Source: Neolecta irregularis DAH-3
Taxonomy: Eukaryota; Ascomycota; Neolectomycetes; Neolectales; Neolectaceae
Assembly: GCA_001929475.1 (NCBI GenBank)
Contig: LXFE01000215.1
Coordinates: 1-22,137, forward strand
Reading direction: 5' to 3'
Length of the DNA: 22,137 nt
Numbering within the stretch: the stretch's first letter is position 1; each line of letters begins with the position of its first letter. The position numbers and the translations under genes are program-made. The notes under the pieces were generated by a model that was not told the origin of the DNA, made no database searches, and saw nothing but the letters and a program-made list of their open reading frames with translations. This document shows, in pieces, positions 1 through 9,517 of the stretch.

Positions 1-66
1 AGGCCCCACCCGCCAGAGAGGCTCTGGCGGGCGCAGAGATCAGATTTTTCCGGTAGGCGGCCAGCA
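1..66. repeat. Left copy of inverted flanking repeat, with hairpin
   Basis: Bases 1-31 match the reverse complement of 21937-21967 at 29 of 31 positions, and similarity of roughly 75% continues to about base 66. Inside it, CCCGCCAGAG at 9-18 pairs perfectly with CTCTGGCGGG at 22-31 across a 3-base loop. The related CCCGCC-GAG motif recurs near 920-960, 1300, 2628-2691 and 21900-22050, so this belongs to a dispersed repeat family. The window begins inside it, so its outer end is unseen. Confidence 0.75.
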
Positions 67-272
67 GACTAATCCTCCCACAGTGTTGTGGAAGGACCAT
101 AGACTTAATCCAGTCCATTAAAAGTCCATAGACTGGACTATGGAAAAAGCCCGGCCCATGGTCCATTGATAATATCTCTTGGGATAACGGAGATAATTTT
201 CGGTAGATATATTAAGAAAATATTCAATGTCTCATTAAAAGTCTTAAACAGTCAAGTCTATCAAGTCCAAAC

Positions 273-299
273 AAGCAAGTCTACATTTTAGACTTGCTT
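273..299. repeat. 11-bp perfect inverted repeat, 5-nt loop
   Basis: AAGCAAGTCTA (273-283) is followed by its exact reverse complement (289-299) after the loop CATTT. It lies in a block where CAAGTCTA-like words recur (241-355). It may be the end of a small repeat element or a simple cruciform; no gene is adjacent. Confidence 0.7.
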
Positions 300-1279
300 A
301 CTTGCTTATAAACATGTAAGCAAATTCTACTTGAAAGTTTTGCTTATTAGCAAGTCTGTGTACATTGAATATCAGGTTAAAGCCTAGCCAGCTAATCTGG
401 CTGGGCGCTACTTATGTACACATGGGCTGCTGCCTTCATATGCCTGCCCGCCTTTCCATTGATCTCCTGGGTGGCGATGCCTATGGCTGGCCCGCCTGGG
501 ATGATCGGTGACCCTTGCTGCTTCTTGTGCTTGACCTGATACTTTGGCGGTGGCGGTGGCAAGCTGGTGGGGATTGCGACGTCGGGGTAAAGTCGTGTCC
601 CCACAGGCAGCTACAAGCCTACAAGACTACTTATAGATTTACGAGAATGAGCCACATCATTGTAGAAAATCAAGAAATGTACAATAATAGAAAACCTATC
701 AGATAACCGCTATGAATACTACGTGCATCATTTTCGCATGACAAACGTAACTACGTTTATAATCAATGTTGTCTATTTGCTCCTTCCTCTGAAGGACCCT
801 TATCCGTTCCGCACATCTCCTCATTGAGCTCATTAGCTCTTCTTGTGGAGCATTCGATCGATCGCGCTGCGAGGATATTGCTCCTCTGTTTGTCCATGAC
901 GAGGTTAACCATTCTCAGGTGGGCAGGCGGCGGGTCAAATGTTCTCCGGCGGGCTTGCGGGTCGTTGTTTTAACAATTTATATAGGTGCAATCCTGAATT
1001 CACTAAATAATCAAAGTTGCAAATATAAAATGATTTTTATCGGGCCATTTCTTTAGTTGGTGTAAGTATGTGCAACACACTCACGAAGTTGACGACGAAT
1101 CATCGGAATCACCGTGTCACGTGATCCGCGAGAAATCGTGCGAGCAGAACCAAGAGCAAAAGGCAATCAATCCACAATTAAACAACCAACCAACGGATTC
1201 AAAATCACTCAATAGAGAGCACTCTACAGATGGGTGGTTTAGATCTCTTGGGTAAAGCGGGCGGTTTAGAAATCTGTCC

Positions 1280-1320
1280 GTCCAACCGCCCTCTCCTCTC
1301 CGGCGGGCGGGCGGTTGGAC
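1280..1320. repeat. GC-rich 12-bp inverted repeat
   Basis: GTCCAACCGCCC (1280-1291) pairs exactly with 1309-1320, leaving a 17-base loop that contains the family word CCGGCGGG. It belongs to the CCCGCC-type dispersed repeats of this flank. Confidence 0.7.
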
Positions 1321-1622
1321 GCACTGGTTATTGCGATAACTTGCATGCTCTGAAAGGGGTTTACCTACCAAATAACTAATTTATGTAGATCTAATGTGTA
1401 TAATGTGGCTCTATCTGTTTTTGGGCCAGTTCATTGAAAATATTCAAAATATATAGTTTTCGAAAAGATTATTTAAGATACAGCGCAAGGATCGAGAGTC
1501 ATAGTGATTGGCTTACTATCACAAATATAGGACAATGAACCAAGGTATGGTAATATTTTAATATGACTTGCAAAAAATAACAAAAATACTTTGCATGCAC
1601 GGAACTACGGTCTGCGTACGTC

Positions 1623-1981
1623 TTAGTTGCATTTCCCACTATAACAGTGACCACATTCCTCAGAGCCCTTTCCACTGCGAACGTTGACTCCATTTGTACC
1701 GTCCCTGTTCTGACTGCAGCACTTACCCCCATTTTTCTCACTAGATTGATCAGTCGAGAGGGATTGAATTAGGGTCACCAATTATGGAAAGAATTTTGCT
1801 TTCGAAGAAACTTTCCACTGCAATCACATTCTCGCTTTTCAAGTGCATTAAGAACTTCAAATGCGGGATTTGCATTTGCCTCAGGTTCAGCTTCTCTTGC
1901 TACAATATTTGCAAGTTCATCTGGAATGGCGATGGCTACGAGTGCGAATGCAAGAATCAAGGAAGCAACAGAGAACTTCAT
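1623..1981 (-). CDS. Secreted 8-cysteine peptide precursor, copy 1 (Kex2-processed)
   Basis: Two exons (1779-1981 and 1623-1740) around a 38-nt intron (1741-1778, donor GTGACC, acceptor TAG) give 106 residues. Residues 1 to about 19 form a clear signal peptide (MKFSVASLILAFALVAIA). Residues 20-50 are an acidic propeptide with an EAEPEANAN stretch, ending in Lys-Arg at 49-50, a Kex2 site. The mature peptide is about 56 residues with cysteines at 52, 54, 68, 75, 76, 97, 100 and 105, an even number fit for four disulfides. Cys68 is created by the splice junction (TG + T); without splicing the frame stops a few residues on. Only one mature unit is present, which argues against a repeated-unit alpha-pheromone precursor. 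I do not recognise the family; a secreted antimicrobial or effector-like role is possible but is inference. Confidence 0.75.
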
Positions 1982-2024
1982 TTGTGGATTCGTTGAATAT
2001 TTTTTGCTGAAGATTAAACAGCCC

Positions 2025-2030
2025 TTTATA
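2025..2030 (-). promoter_or_regulatory. TATA box of peptide copy 1
   Basis: On the minus strand TATAAA lies about 44 nt upstream of the ATG at 1981, followed by GGGCTG. The counterpart in copy 2 is at the equivalent place, supporting it as a core promoter with a very short leader. Confidence 0.6.
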
Positions 2031-2345
2031 GATCATTGAAGACGATAAGAGTTGTGGTACAATGACAATAATTTACAGAGACTGAAAGGATCATCGACTA
2101 GCGGAAGATGCGTCGAGAAAGTCAATCAATAGAGAATGATTTCGAGAGTGCTTCAATGACTTTCTAGAATAATACACAATGAGAATCTGGCAAGGCATGT
2201 GGTCGATGCGTCATTTTTTTGTCTTGTGATTGCAGTATCTCCGCCTTTTGATGGCTTGTGTGACATCAAACATTCTTGAATTAAAAGAATTTGTAATTGA
2301 TGTGTCGATCTACATTGTATGTCCAGCGGCTATGATGAGGCTGGT

Positions 2346-3151
2346 CTCTATGGATCGGACGCTTGCGTGTCTGGGCCTGATACTTTTTGTCGTCGGGTAA
2401 CAAGTGCAGGCTGACTCAGTCTAAGCTCAACCCTGAAGTGACATCACGACCAGGTTATTTCAGCCGAAAAGTTGCAACTTGGACTAGATATAGCTATATA
2501 CTCCACCTATGCCCGGCCTTTGTTGGCCGTAATATTATCCTACTCTTATAAGCTATACCCTTTGGGTATATCCGTACCCCGAGCAATGCGGCATTTGAAC
2601 GGGTGGTGGATTTAGAACTATTTAGCAGCCTGCTGGAGAACTATTGAGCCGCCCGCTAGAGAACTGTTTACCCACCCGCCGGAGAACTATTGGTGGTTGT
2701 CTCACTCAGTATATTGTGCCAATAAACAATACAATTGCAACGTCATTTTCGTTGACAAGTTTGAGGGTCTGGAATTTCTTATTAAGACTCGGTCTTTCTA
2801 AAGGCTGAGTGTAAACCTTGACGTAATATGGAGCCATTTCCCTCAATGGATAGGAGAATTTCGGGTAAAAAGAAGAAAAAAACAACGAGATATATTCCAG
2901 CAAAGATGGCAAGAAACAAGTGCATTATACTTACAATAGGTGGCAGGCACGTTCAAAAACATCATATACATCATAATCAAGATAGAGATGGCTCAATCAA
3001 GTTAATTTTCTCTTTAATTCATTTACATTAGATTAGATTGGCTTGGATCTTCTTTTTACCATAGGACATGGAACAGAGGCATCGTACACGCTAAATATGC
3101 TTGCACAATAGTAATAAATAACGCTTCTGCACACAAATATACCTTGCTTAC
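2346..3151. other. Spacer between duplicated peptide genes
   Basis: No supportable gene. It contains CTATACCCTTTGGGTATA-type palindromic sequence near 2550-2570, then a three-copy tandem repeat (separate entry), then AT-rich unique sequence. The composition of 2505-2700 resembles 21840-21970, so a repeat copy seems to lie between the two peptide genes. Confidence 0.5.
2628..2696. repeat. Three tandem copies of a 23-bp repeat
   Basis: Copies start at 2628, 2651 and 2674, exactly 23 bp apart, with consensus RCCYGCYRGAGAACTRTT plus a variable tail. The same core (CCCGCCGGAG) appears in the flanking repeats at both window ends. Confidence 0.75.
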
Positions 3152-3154
3152 TTC

Positions 3155-3513
3155 TTAGTTGCATTTACCACTATAGCAGCGACCACATTTCTCAGAGCCC
3201 TTTCCATTACGAACGTTAACTCCATTTGAACCGTCCTTGTTCCGACTGCAACAGCTGCCCCCTTTCTTTGCACTAGATTGATCAGTCGAGAGAGATTGAA
3301 TTAGGGCCACCAATTATGGAAAGAATTTTGCTTTCGAAGAAACTTTCCACTGCAATGACATTCTCGTTTTTCAAGTGCATTAAGAACTTCAAGTGCAGGA
3401 TTTGCATTTGCCTCAGGTTCAGCTTCTCTTGCTACAATATTTGCAAGTTCATCTGGAATGGCGATGGCTACGAGGGCGAATGCGAGAATCAAGGGAACAA
3501 GAGAGAACTTCAT
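3155..3513 (-). CDS. Secreted 8-cysteine peptide precursor, copy 2 (Kex2-processed)
   Basis: Paralogue of the gene at 1623-1981 with the same architecture: exons 3311-3513 and 3155-3272, a 38-nt intron (3273-3310, donor GTGGCC, acceptor TAG), 106 residues, signal peptide, acidic propeptide, Lys-Arg at 49-50, and all eight cysteines at identical positions. Cys68 is again assembled over the splice junction. The precursor half differs from copy 1 at 5 of 67 residues, the 38 residues of exon 2 at 9. Several exon 2 changes add positive charge (N71K, Q78R, E96K, H99R). Function unknown; retention of all cysteines and the Kex2 site argues that both copies are functional. Confidence 0.75.
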
Positions 3514-3556
3514 TTGTAATTGAATGAATACCTATTTGCGGAGGACTAAAGGCTGC

Positions 3557-3562
3557 TTTATA
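3557..3562 (-). promoter_or_regulatory. TATA box of peptide copy 2
   Basis: TATAAA on the minus strand, about 44 nt upstream of the ATG at 3513, matching the position of the copy 1 TATA box. Confidence 0.6.
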
Positions 3563-3875
3563 GTCTTTTAGAGTGATACAATGACGATGATTTGCGGAGA
3601 CCGAGGGGACCATCGACTAGCGCAAGACGTGTCGAGAAAGACAGCTAATAAAAAGGTATTACCGCATTCTTTCGAACATTTTCTAGAATAGTGCGTAATG
3701 GGAATTGAGCAAAGTCTAATTTCACCTGTTGCTTTTGTGCCATGTAACCGTAGTATCTCCGCCAGAGGTTTATCTCCCATCCGACTTTAATATGTTTTTG
3801 AATAAACAAGTTGAAACTGCAAGGATTCTCATTGATGTGCCGGTCTATATTAGCGTGCACCGGCTTTGATGGCCC

Positions 3876-4332
3876 TGGCTTTGTTTAATGACTTGGCCTC
3901 ATTCGATTATTTCATACAGACTACAGTCGATCTTTAACAATGACACCACCTGCATCAAGCATGTAAAAGAGAACACTTGAGAGGAACTCGTTGACTAAGA
4001 ATATATAAGGGAACATTTAAATTGCCCATGTGGGAGTTCACGATTGACTAAAAATTCTGCGGATCAAGATAGTGGAGAGGTTAGCTGACGGTCAGTTGGC
4101 TCGTTGTGCATCAATATTAAAAGTCACGAGAATCTAAAAAGCAGCTTTGTTTTGCGGTTATTCGATTGTCGAACAATGCTGAAGGATGATTTTTCAAGCT
4201 ATATTACTGATGAAAATAGCTCGAACTAGTGATCTTCAATTTCAGTAGCAGTTCTTTTACGCATCTTAGTCTGGACTGAAACTTCATTTGACAACCTCAC
4301 CACAGTCATCAGGGTTCTGTCTTACCCGCACC
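3876..4332. other. Intergenic region upstream of the ARF-GEF gene
   Basis: Presumed divergent promoter for peptide copy 2 and the ARF-GEF. A TATATAAGG run lies near 4001-4010. No small gene is recognisable. A non-conserved 5' exon of the ARF-GEF could be hidden here, because fungal relatives usually have a longer N-terminus. Confidence 0.4.
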
Positions 4333-7300
4333 ATGCCGCCCAATTGCTCAATTCCACCGGTCTCACTGGTTACCAATGAGATTATTACCATTACTTCTGC
4401 GATGAGAAAAAATGCAAGATGGGCTGGTTCTGGTGTAGCTGCGATTCTTGGGGGAGTTGGGAACGGCGATGTTGCTGGACGATGGGGACTCCGCGGTCAG
4501 CGAGGCGAGAACAATGCCAATGTACAATGATCTAAGGAATCTAATGGGTGATTTGTAGGATAATAGCCTCCTGAATGGATTTAGCAGATTGAGGAGTGAA
4601 ATCGCGGATTGCAAGGGTACAACCCACGTCTTGAGAAAGCGAAAATTAAAGCAATTAGATATAACGACGTTCGACACACCAACTCTTCTTTCGCCATTCC
4701 TTGCCGTAGTTCAGAGTAGCACAACTACAGGGGCTATTACTTCTTTATCGCTCTCTGCCCTTCAAAAATTCTTTTCCTACAAAATCATCAACTCCTTTTC
4801 GCCTCGTCTCCCAATAGCAATTCATTCACTCTCTACTGCGATAACACATTGTCGTTTCGAGGCATCGGATTCTGCCCAGGATGAGGTCGTTCTTCTCCGA
4901 ATTTTGAAATTAATGGAGGAAGTGATGACTGGGTGTGCTGGAGATGTGTTGAGCGATGGAAGCGTTTGCGAGATGATGGAAACGGGGCTTTCCATGTGTT
5001 GTCAAATGCGTCTCAGCGAAATGCTTCGCAAAAGTAGTGAAATGGCGATGGTCACGATGGTTCAAACATGCTTTGAAAAACTAAAAACACTACCATTGAA
5101 TGAATCCGTCGATGAAAGCAATACTCAGAAAACTCTCGAAGTCCAGTTTGCAAAGTCAGCCCGGTGCGGTTCAGACACAACTCCTGAAAAATTCAAGTCT
5201 ATTGACAGATTACAAGATCTATCCCTCGAGAAGTCTGGTTGGTGTTTACTTTTGGTGCCCTGAATTAACGGCAGAGTTGTTCCAAAATCTTGATCCCTAT
5301 GGCCTCGTTTCGATCAGAGAATTGCTTCGAGTCCTAATATCTCTTCTTGATCCATACGCAAAGCAGCACACAGATTCGATGCGAGTTATGGCTCTAAGGC
5401 TTATAGATGTTGCTTTTGAAATCGCTGGCTCGACGATCGCTGCACATCCTTCTCTATCTTTTCTTGCCACTGACGATCTATGCCGATATTTATTCCAACT
5501 TATTAGGACAGATACGCCACATGTCCTCTCGCATTCTCTACGACTAATATCGACTTTGCTTTTCACCTTGCGTCATAAGCTCCTCCTTCAGCAGGAATTA
5601 TTCCTCGGTTATGTTGTAAACTGCCTTCATCCCAAAAGCGATCTTCCCAAGGAAATTGATCCAATTTTATATGATGGCATCCCGTTATCCCCGAAAGTCA
5701 GACTGGACAACTCGGGAAGAAGTACACCTATTCCCATCAAGGAACAACGGCGATTCGGCCTGGAGGGCGGTAATAGAACTTCTGATGCCAGAGAATTAAT
5801 GGTTGAATGTATGGGCGGACTGGCTCGCATTCCGAGTTTCATGGTTGATCTGTTTGTCAACTATGATTGTGTGATTGACCGGAGTGATTTATGTGAGGAC
5901 ATCATTGGTTTTCTCTCCCGGGTATTCTATGAGTTTCTTAAACACCTCACTAACGAAAAGAATGCATTTCCAGATGCTGCTACATGGAGTACGCAAAACG
6001 TTCCTCCCCTCTGCCTCGATGCACTTCTAGCTTATATTGGCTTCATTGCAGATAGATTGGATTCCGGGGTATGCTAGTCTTTCGATCTTTACCTGACTAT
6101 AGGGAACGCCCGACAAATACCCTAATCTTGAGGCTCTCCTTTCCCAACGAGACCGAAAACAGATTATTATCAAAGCTGCCCTGAAATTCAATGAGAATTA
6201 CAAAGCAGCAATCCCATTTCTACAGGAACATGGTCTTGTAGATGATGCAGCTTCTCCACCTTCAATGGCAAAATTCTTGCACGAAAATTCTCGTCTTAAC
6301 AAATCTCTCGTTGGAGAATATCTTGGCAAACCGGCAAATATTGAAGTTTTGGAGCGATTCATTAAATTATTTAGTTTCAAAGGTAAAAGAATCGACGAGG
6401 CGTTGCGGAGATTACTCGAAACTTTCAGACTTCCGGGAGAGGCGCAACAGATTGATCGAATTGTAGACAAGTTCGCTGCCTGGTATTATGAAAGTCAAGA
6501 GGGCGAAACTGTTATTCGGTCAAGTTCTGCGGCCTATGTATTGACCTTTGCAACAGTCATGCTCAATACTGATCAACATAACCCTCAAGTAAAGGTAAAT
6601 CTGCTATCAACTTCTTGTAATTAATCTCAGAAAAAAATGGAGTTCTCTGATTTTGCCAAAAATGTTCGCGGAGTAAATGATAACGAAGATTTCCCAGACG
6701 ATTTCCTGCTAGAAATATACGCTGCAATTCAAACACACGAAATCATCATGCCTGAAGAACACGATAATCAGGCTTCGTTCGATCATGCATGGACGGAACT
6801 TCAATACAAATCGACAGGTGCGGGAGATCTTACGATTTGTTCCGAGACAAACATATTTGATAGACCCATGTTTGCGAGCACTTGGAAGCCTGTCATCGCG
6901 ACATTATCCTATGTATTTACCTCCGCTACCGATGATGCCGTTTTTCATCGAGTTATCAATGGTTTCAACCAATGTGCCGAAATTTCAAGTCGCTTTGGCC
7001 TTTGTGATGCGATGGACCATATTGTCTTATGTCTTTCGCGAATCACTGGGCTCGCTACAAAGCTCACTCCTTCAACGAGATTGAACACAACTATCGACAT
7101 TGAGGGAAATGGTGTTACTGTTTCTGAACTCGCTGTCCGTCTTGGCCGGGATTTCAAAGCTCAGTTGGCGATGGTAGTACTTTTTAAAATTTGCAATGGC
7201 AACGAAAAATTCATTCGAAAAGGCTGGAAACAGGTATTACAATTGACAATTATATCGCTATCAATTAGATCTTTCGAATTCTTCTTGGGTTATTTATAAA

Positions 7301-9127
7301 TGGTCTTCTGCCACCCTCGTTCTCGCGTATTAACAAGCATCTACAAATCGACCCAATTCCTCTTGAACCGCTCGAACTCTCAGGAAAGAAGCAAACAAAG
7401 AATGAAGGTGGATTCATTTCCGCGTTTACGTCATATTTATCAAGTTATGCTGTTGATGAACCACCTGAACCCTCATCGGAAGAAGTTGAATGTACCCTTT
7501 GCACCAAGGATTGCGTCAATTCTTGTCGACTGGATGAGGTTTCTGGTCATCTCATGTATGAATTTTCGAGATTTAACTTAACATTTTAGATCCTTGGATC
7601 TCAAAAGTACTAAACATCTGCTAAACATTCTACTTCCATATGCAACTACGGATCCCACCCGTAAATTCTTGTCTCAGAAGAGAACAGTTGATGTCAATGG
7701 ACCACTCCCTGTGACTTCTTCTGCCGAAACTAATTATGATGCTTCATTGGTTATGATATTCGAATTCGCAACTTGTCTAGTACTCAGAGATGAACAAAGT
7801 CTTGAGGAACTTGGGTATGTTCTTGTCGTATAATTTTACTTACATGAATAGAAATCCTGTAGTAGAAATGCTTGAAGGAGTTATAAAGAACGCTAATCGA
7901 GCCCACTGTGTCATGATCGAACGGTGCTTTAGATATTTGATGGCCATCTTTGAAAAGGCCGGGAAAGATGTTAACTTCCTACCAATTTCTCAATTGACAT
8001 TACCAGCTTGAACAAGTTTCGATTCTCGACATTTTCGATCACATCTCGAATTGGGAAGTTGAACTCCAAGTTCAGTTATGTTCTACAGTTCTTCCACTAC
8101 TTCAAAAAGCGCTCACAATCAATCCGCGACTCGCAGAACATCCATCTGTCTTTATTATTTTGCGAAACCTACTTAAACATCAATCCACCGTCGATGTCGT
8201 CTTTACACTTGTCAAGGATATTATTGCGAACAATCATGTCTTTCAAACAACTTATGTTCCGCTGGTTGAACTGTTGGATGAAATTACGACGATGGGAGAG
8301 ATTGGTGCCAAACGCGAACAGCAGTTAGATACATCCCCACGAAGGAGGAAGTCCGGAAAGGTCAATGATAAGCCGCAAGTCCACACTTTTCCACATATAC
8401 TGATATACTAGACATGGGAAGGTAATCGACCGAGCCAATCAGGCAGTTGAGCAACTCTACAATCTTCGCTTTCTACTTCCCGCCTGGATTCGATACTCAG
8501 AACTTCCACGCGATGAGGCATGGCACACATTATGGGATCCTCTTTTTGCCTCTCTTTCCAAACAATGTTTAAATCCTTGTCGTGAGGTTCGGTTTCATTC
8601 GATGACACTTCTTCAGCGGACTCTACTATCTCCAGAACTTCTCGAACCAGAGTCAAATGCTTGGGTTTCAATGTTCGAAGATATTGTTATCTCGCTTGCT
8701 TTGGAAATGATGGAACCTAAACTGTCGAATATTGATCCGCAAGGTGTGGCTGATACGAAAGCACAAATGGTCTCGATTGTGACGAGAACTTTTCTCTGCC
8801 ACCTTCACCGACTACCTGAGATGATGCCCGTATGGATGTCGGTAGTGGACACTCTGCACAGGTATGTGAGCAAAGGAAGTCATGTCTGAATCTATCAGGC
8901 TGTTGTTGAGCAGAGAAGGGAATTCTCTTCGAGAGGCCGTTATCGAATCAATAAAAAATGTCCTTCTTGTGATGGCTTCTTCGGGGTATCTGTCTCGGCC
9001 TCTTAGCGGGCAGCCTAATGTAATATGGGATAAAACTTATGAGCGGATCAATATGTTTCTTCCTGGACTTTTAGATGAATTATTCCCCGAGTCAAAGGAG
9101 GGAACCACTGAAAAGGGAACAACGTAG
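4333..9127 (+). CDS. GEA2: Gea1/Gea2/GBF1-type ARF guanine-nucleotide exchange factor (Sec7 domain)
   Basis: Large cis-Golgi ARF-GEF that activates Arf1 for COPI coat recruitment. I join eleven exons: 4333-4521, 4559-5237, 5275-6068, 6103-6594, 6631-7233, 7269-7555, 7590-7814, 7852-7969, 8007-8378, 8422-8861 and 8899-9127, about 1,475 residues. The N-terminal DCB region has ITITSAMRKNARW. The HUS region has LDPYAKQHTDSMRVMALR, then FMVDLFVNYDC and DLCED. The Sec7 domain (about 566-755) holds the catalytic-Glu motif FRLPGEAQQIDR (Glu about 667) and VMLNTDQHNPQVK. HDS regions follow (GFISAFTSYLSSYAVDEPPEPS; NPCREVRFHSMTLLQRTLLSPELL). Introns are 34-37 nt except the ninth, whose donor is uncertain (8379, or 8361; 43 or 61 nt). 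Family members are often about 1,500-1,600 residues, so the chosen ATG may miss upstream sequence. Confidence 0.93.
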
Positions 9128-9517
9128 ATGGTTATAAATTGCTTTCTTATAAAGATTAGGGGTTTGAAGAGTTTACATAAACTTTCAAGGTATCATGAAG
9201 CATCCTGTCGAATTCCCTTTTTGAATTTTCTTAAACTTTCATTACACTCAATCTTTGGTTACTACAAATTTAATAAAACCTTCAAAGGTATATTTGCCAT
9301 ATTGGCTCTACTAATTTGTATACAGTAATCCAAACCACTGAATGGAGCATGGCTAATCACATATGGTAAATGAAGTTCTCTGCAGTTCCAAATGTGACTC
9401 GAATGACACTAAGTAACCCTATATAAATTGTGATGGTGTATCATCGTCGAATTCCTTCCAAGATTATTACAACCTCAAACCTATCATACAACCTCAAACC
9501 TATCACGACCTTCCATT
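9128..9517. other. Intergenic region between ARF-GEF and NIPSNAP genes
   Basis: AT-rich sequence holding the 3' region of the ARF-GEF and the NIPSNAP promoter. CTATATAAATTG near 9419-9430 is a candidate TATA element. No further gene is seen. Confidence 0.5.
9468..9505 (+). repeat. Perfect 19-bp tandem duplication in the NIPSNAP leader
   Basis: TACAACCTCAAACCTATCA occurs twice, head to tail (9468-9486 and 9487-9505), ending 12 nt before the ATG at 9518. The exact identity suggests a recent slippage duplication in the 5' untranslated region or core promoter. Confidence 0.85.

Larger units (their letters stand above)
1..1622. other. Repeat-rich, gene-poor left flank
   Basis: No conserved gene is recognisable. 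The stretch alternates AT-rich DNA with GC-rich patches (about 420-600, 900-965, 1255-1325). Two short minus-strand frames look like coding relics: about 392-604 (proline-rich, no ATG) and 763-912 (49 codons from an ATG). Neither resembles a family I know, and both sit among hairpins and repeated CCCGCC-GAG motifs, so relics of a repetitive element are the likeliest explanation. Around 92-160 the words AGTCCAT and CCATAG recur in both orientations, giving a foldback-prone block. Confidence 0.5.
1620..2345. repeat. Tandem gene duplication, unit 1
   Basis: This block (peptide gene plus about 360 bp upstream) aligns with 3152-3875 at a constant offset near 1,532 bp. Shared landmarks upstream of both genes are the TATA box, the run ATCGACTAGCG, a TTCTAGAA palindrome (2162-2169; 3681-3688) and TAGTATCTCCGCC-like sequence. 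The promoters are more diverged than exon 1. Confidence 0.8.
3152..3875. repeat. Tandem gene duplication, unit 2
   Basis: Second unit of the direct duplication described at 1620-2345, including promoter landmarks (TATA at 3557-3562, TTCTAGAA at 3681-3688). The units are direct repeats separated by about 0.8 kb. Confidence 0.8.

Noticed and set aside
1740-1788. Alternative GTTTCT donor giving a 71-nt intron in the peptide genes
   Set aside because: It keeps frame but gives seven cysteines and an intron about twice the local length. The 38-nt choice gives eight cysteines in both copies. It remains possible.
1775-1981. Reading the peptide gene as a single 68-residue intronless ORF
   Set aside because: It would end in FHNW with only two cysteines. 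The spliced form adds six conserved cysteines in both paralogues.
1623-1981. Alpha-pheromone precursor interpretation
   Set aside because: Kex2 and EAEP motifs are suggestive, but there is one long cysteine-rich mature unit rather than repeated short pheromone units.
4363-4677. 104-codon minus-strand frame opposite the ARF-GEF start
   Set aside because: It is antisense to exons that carry clear Gea-family conservation, so it is a shadow frame.
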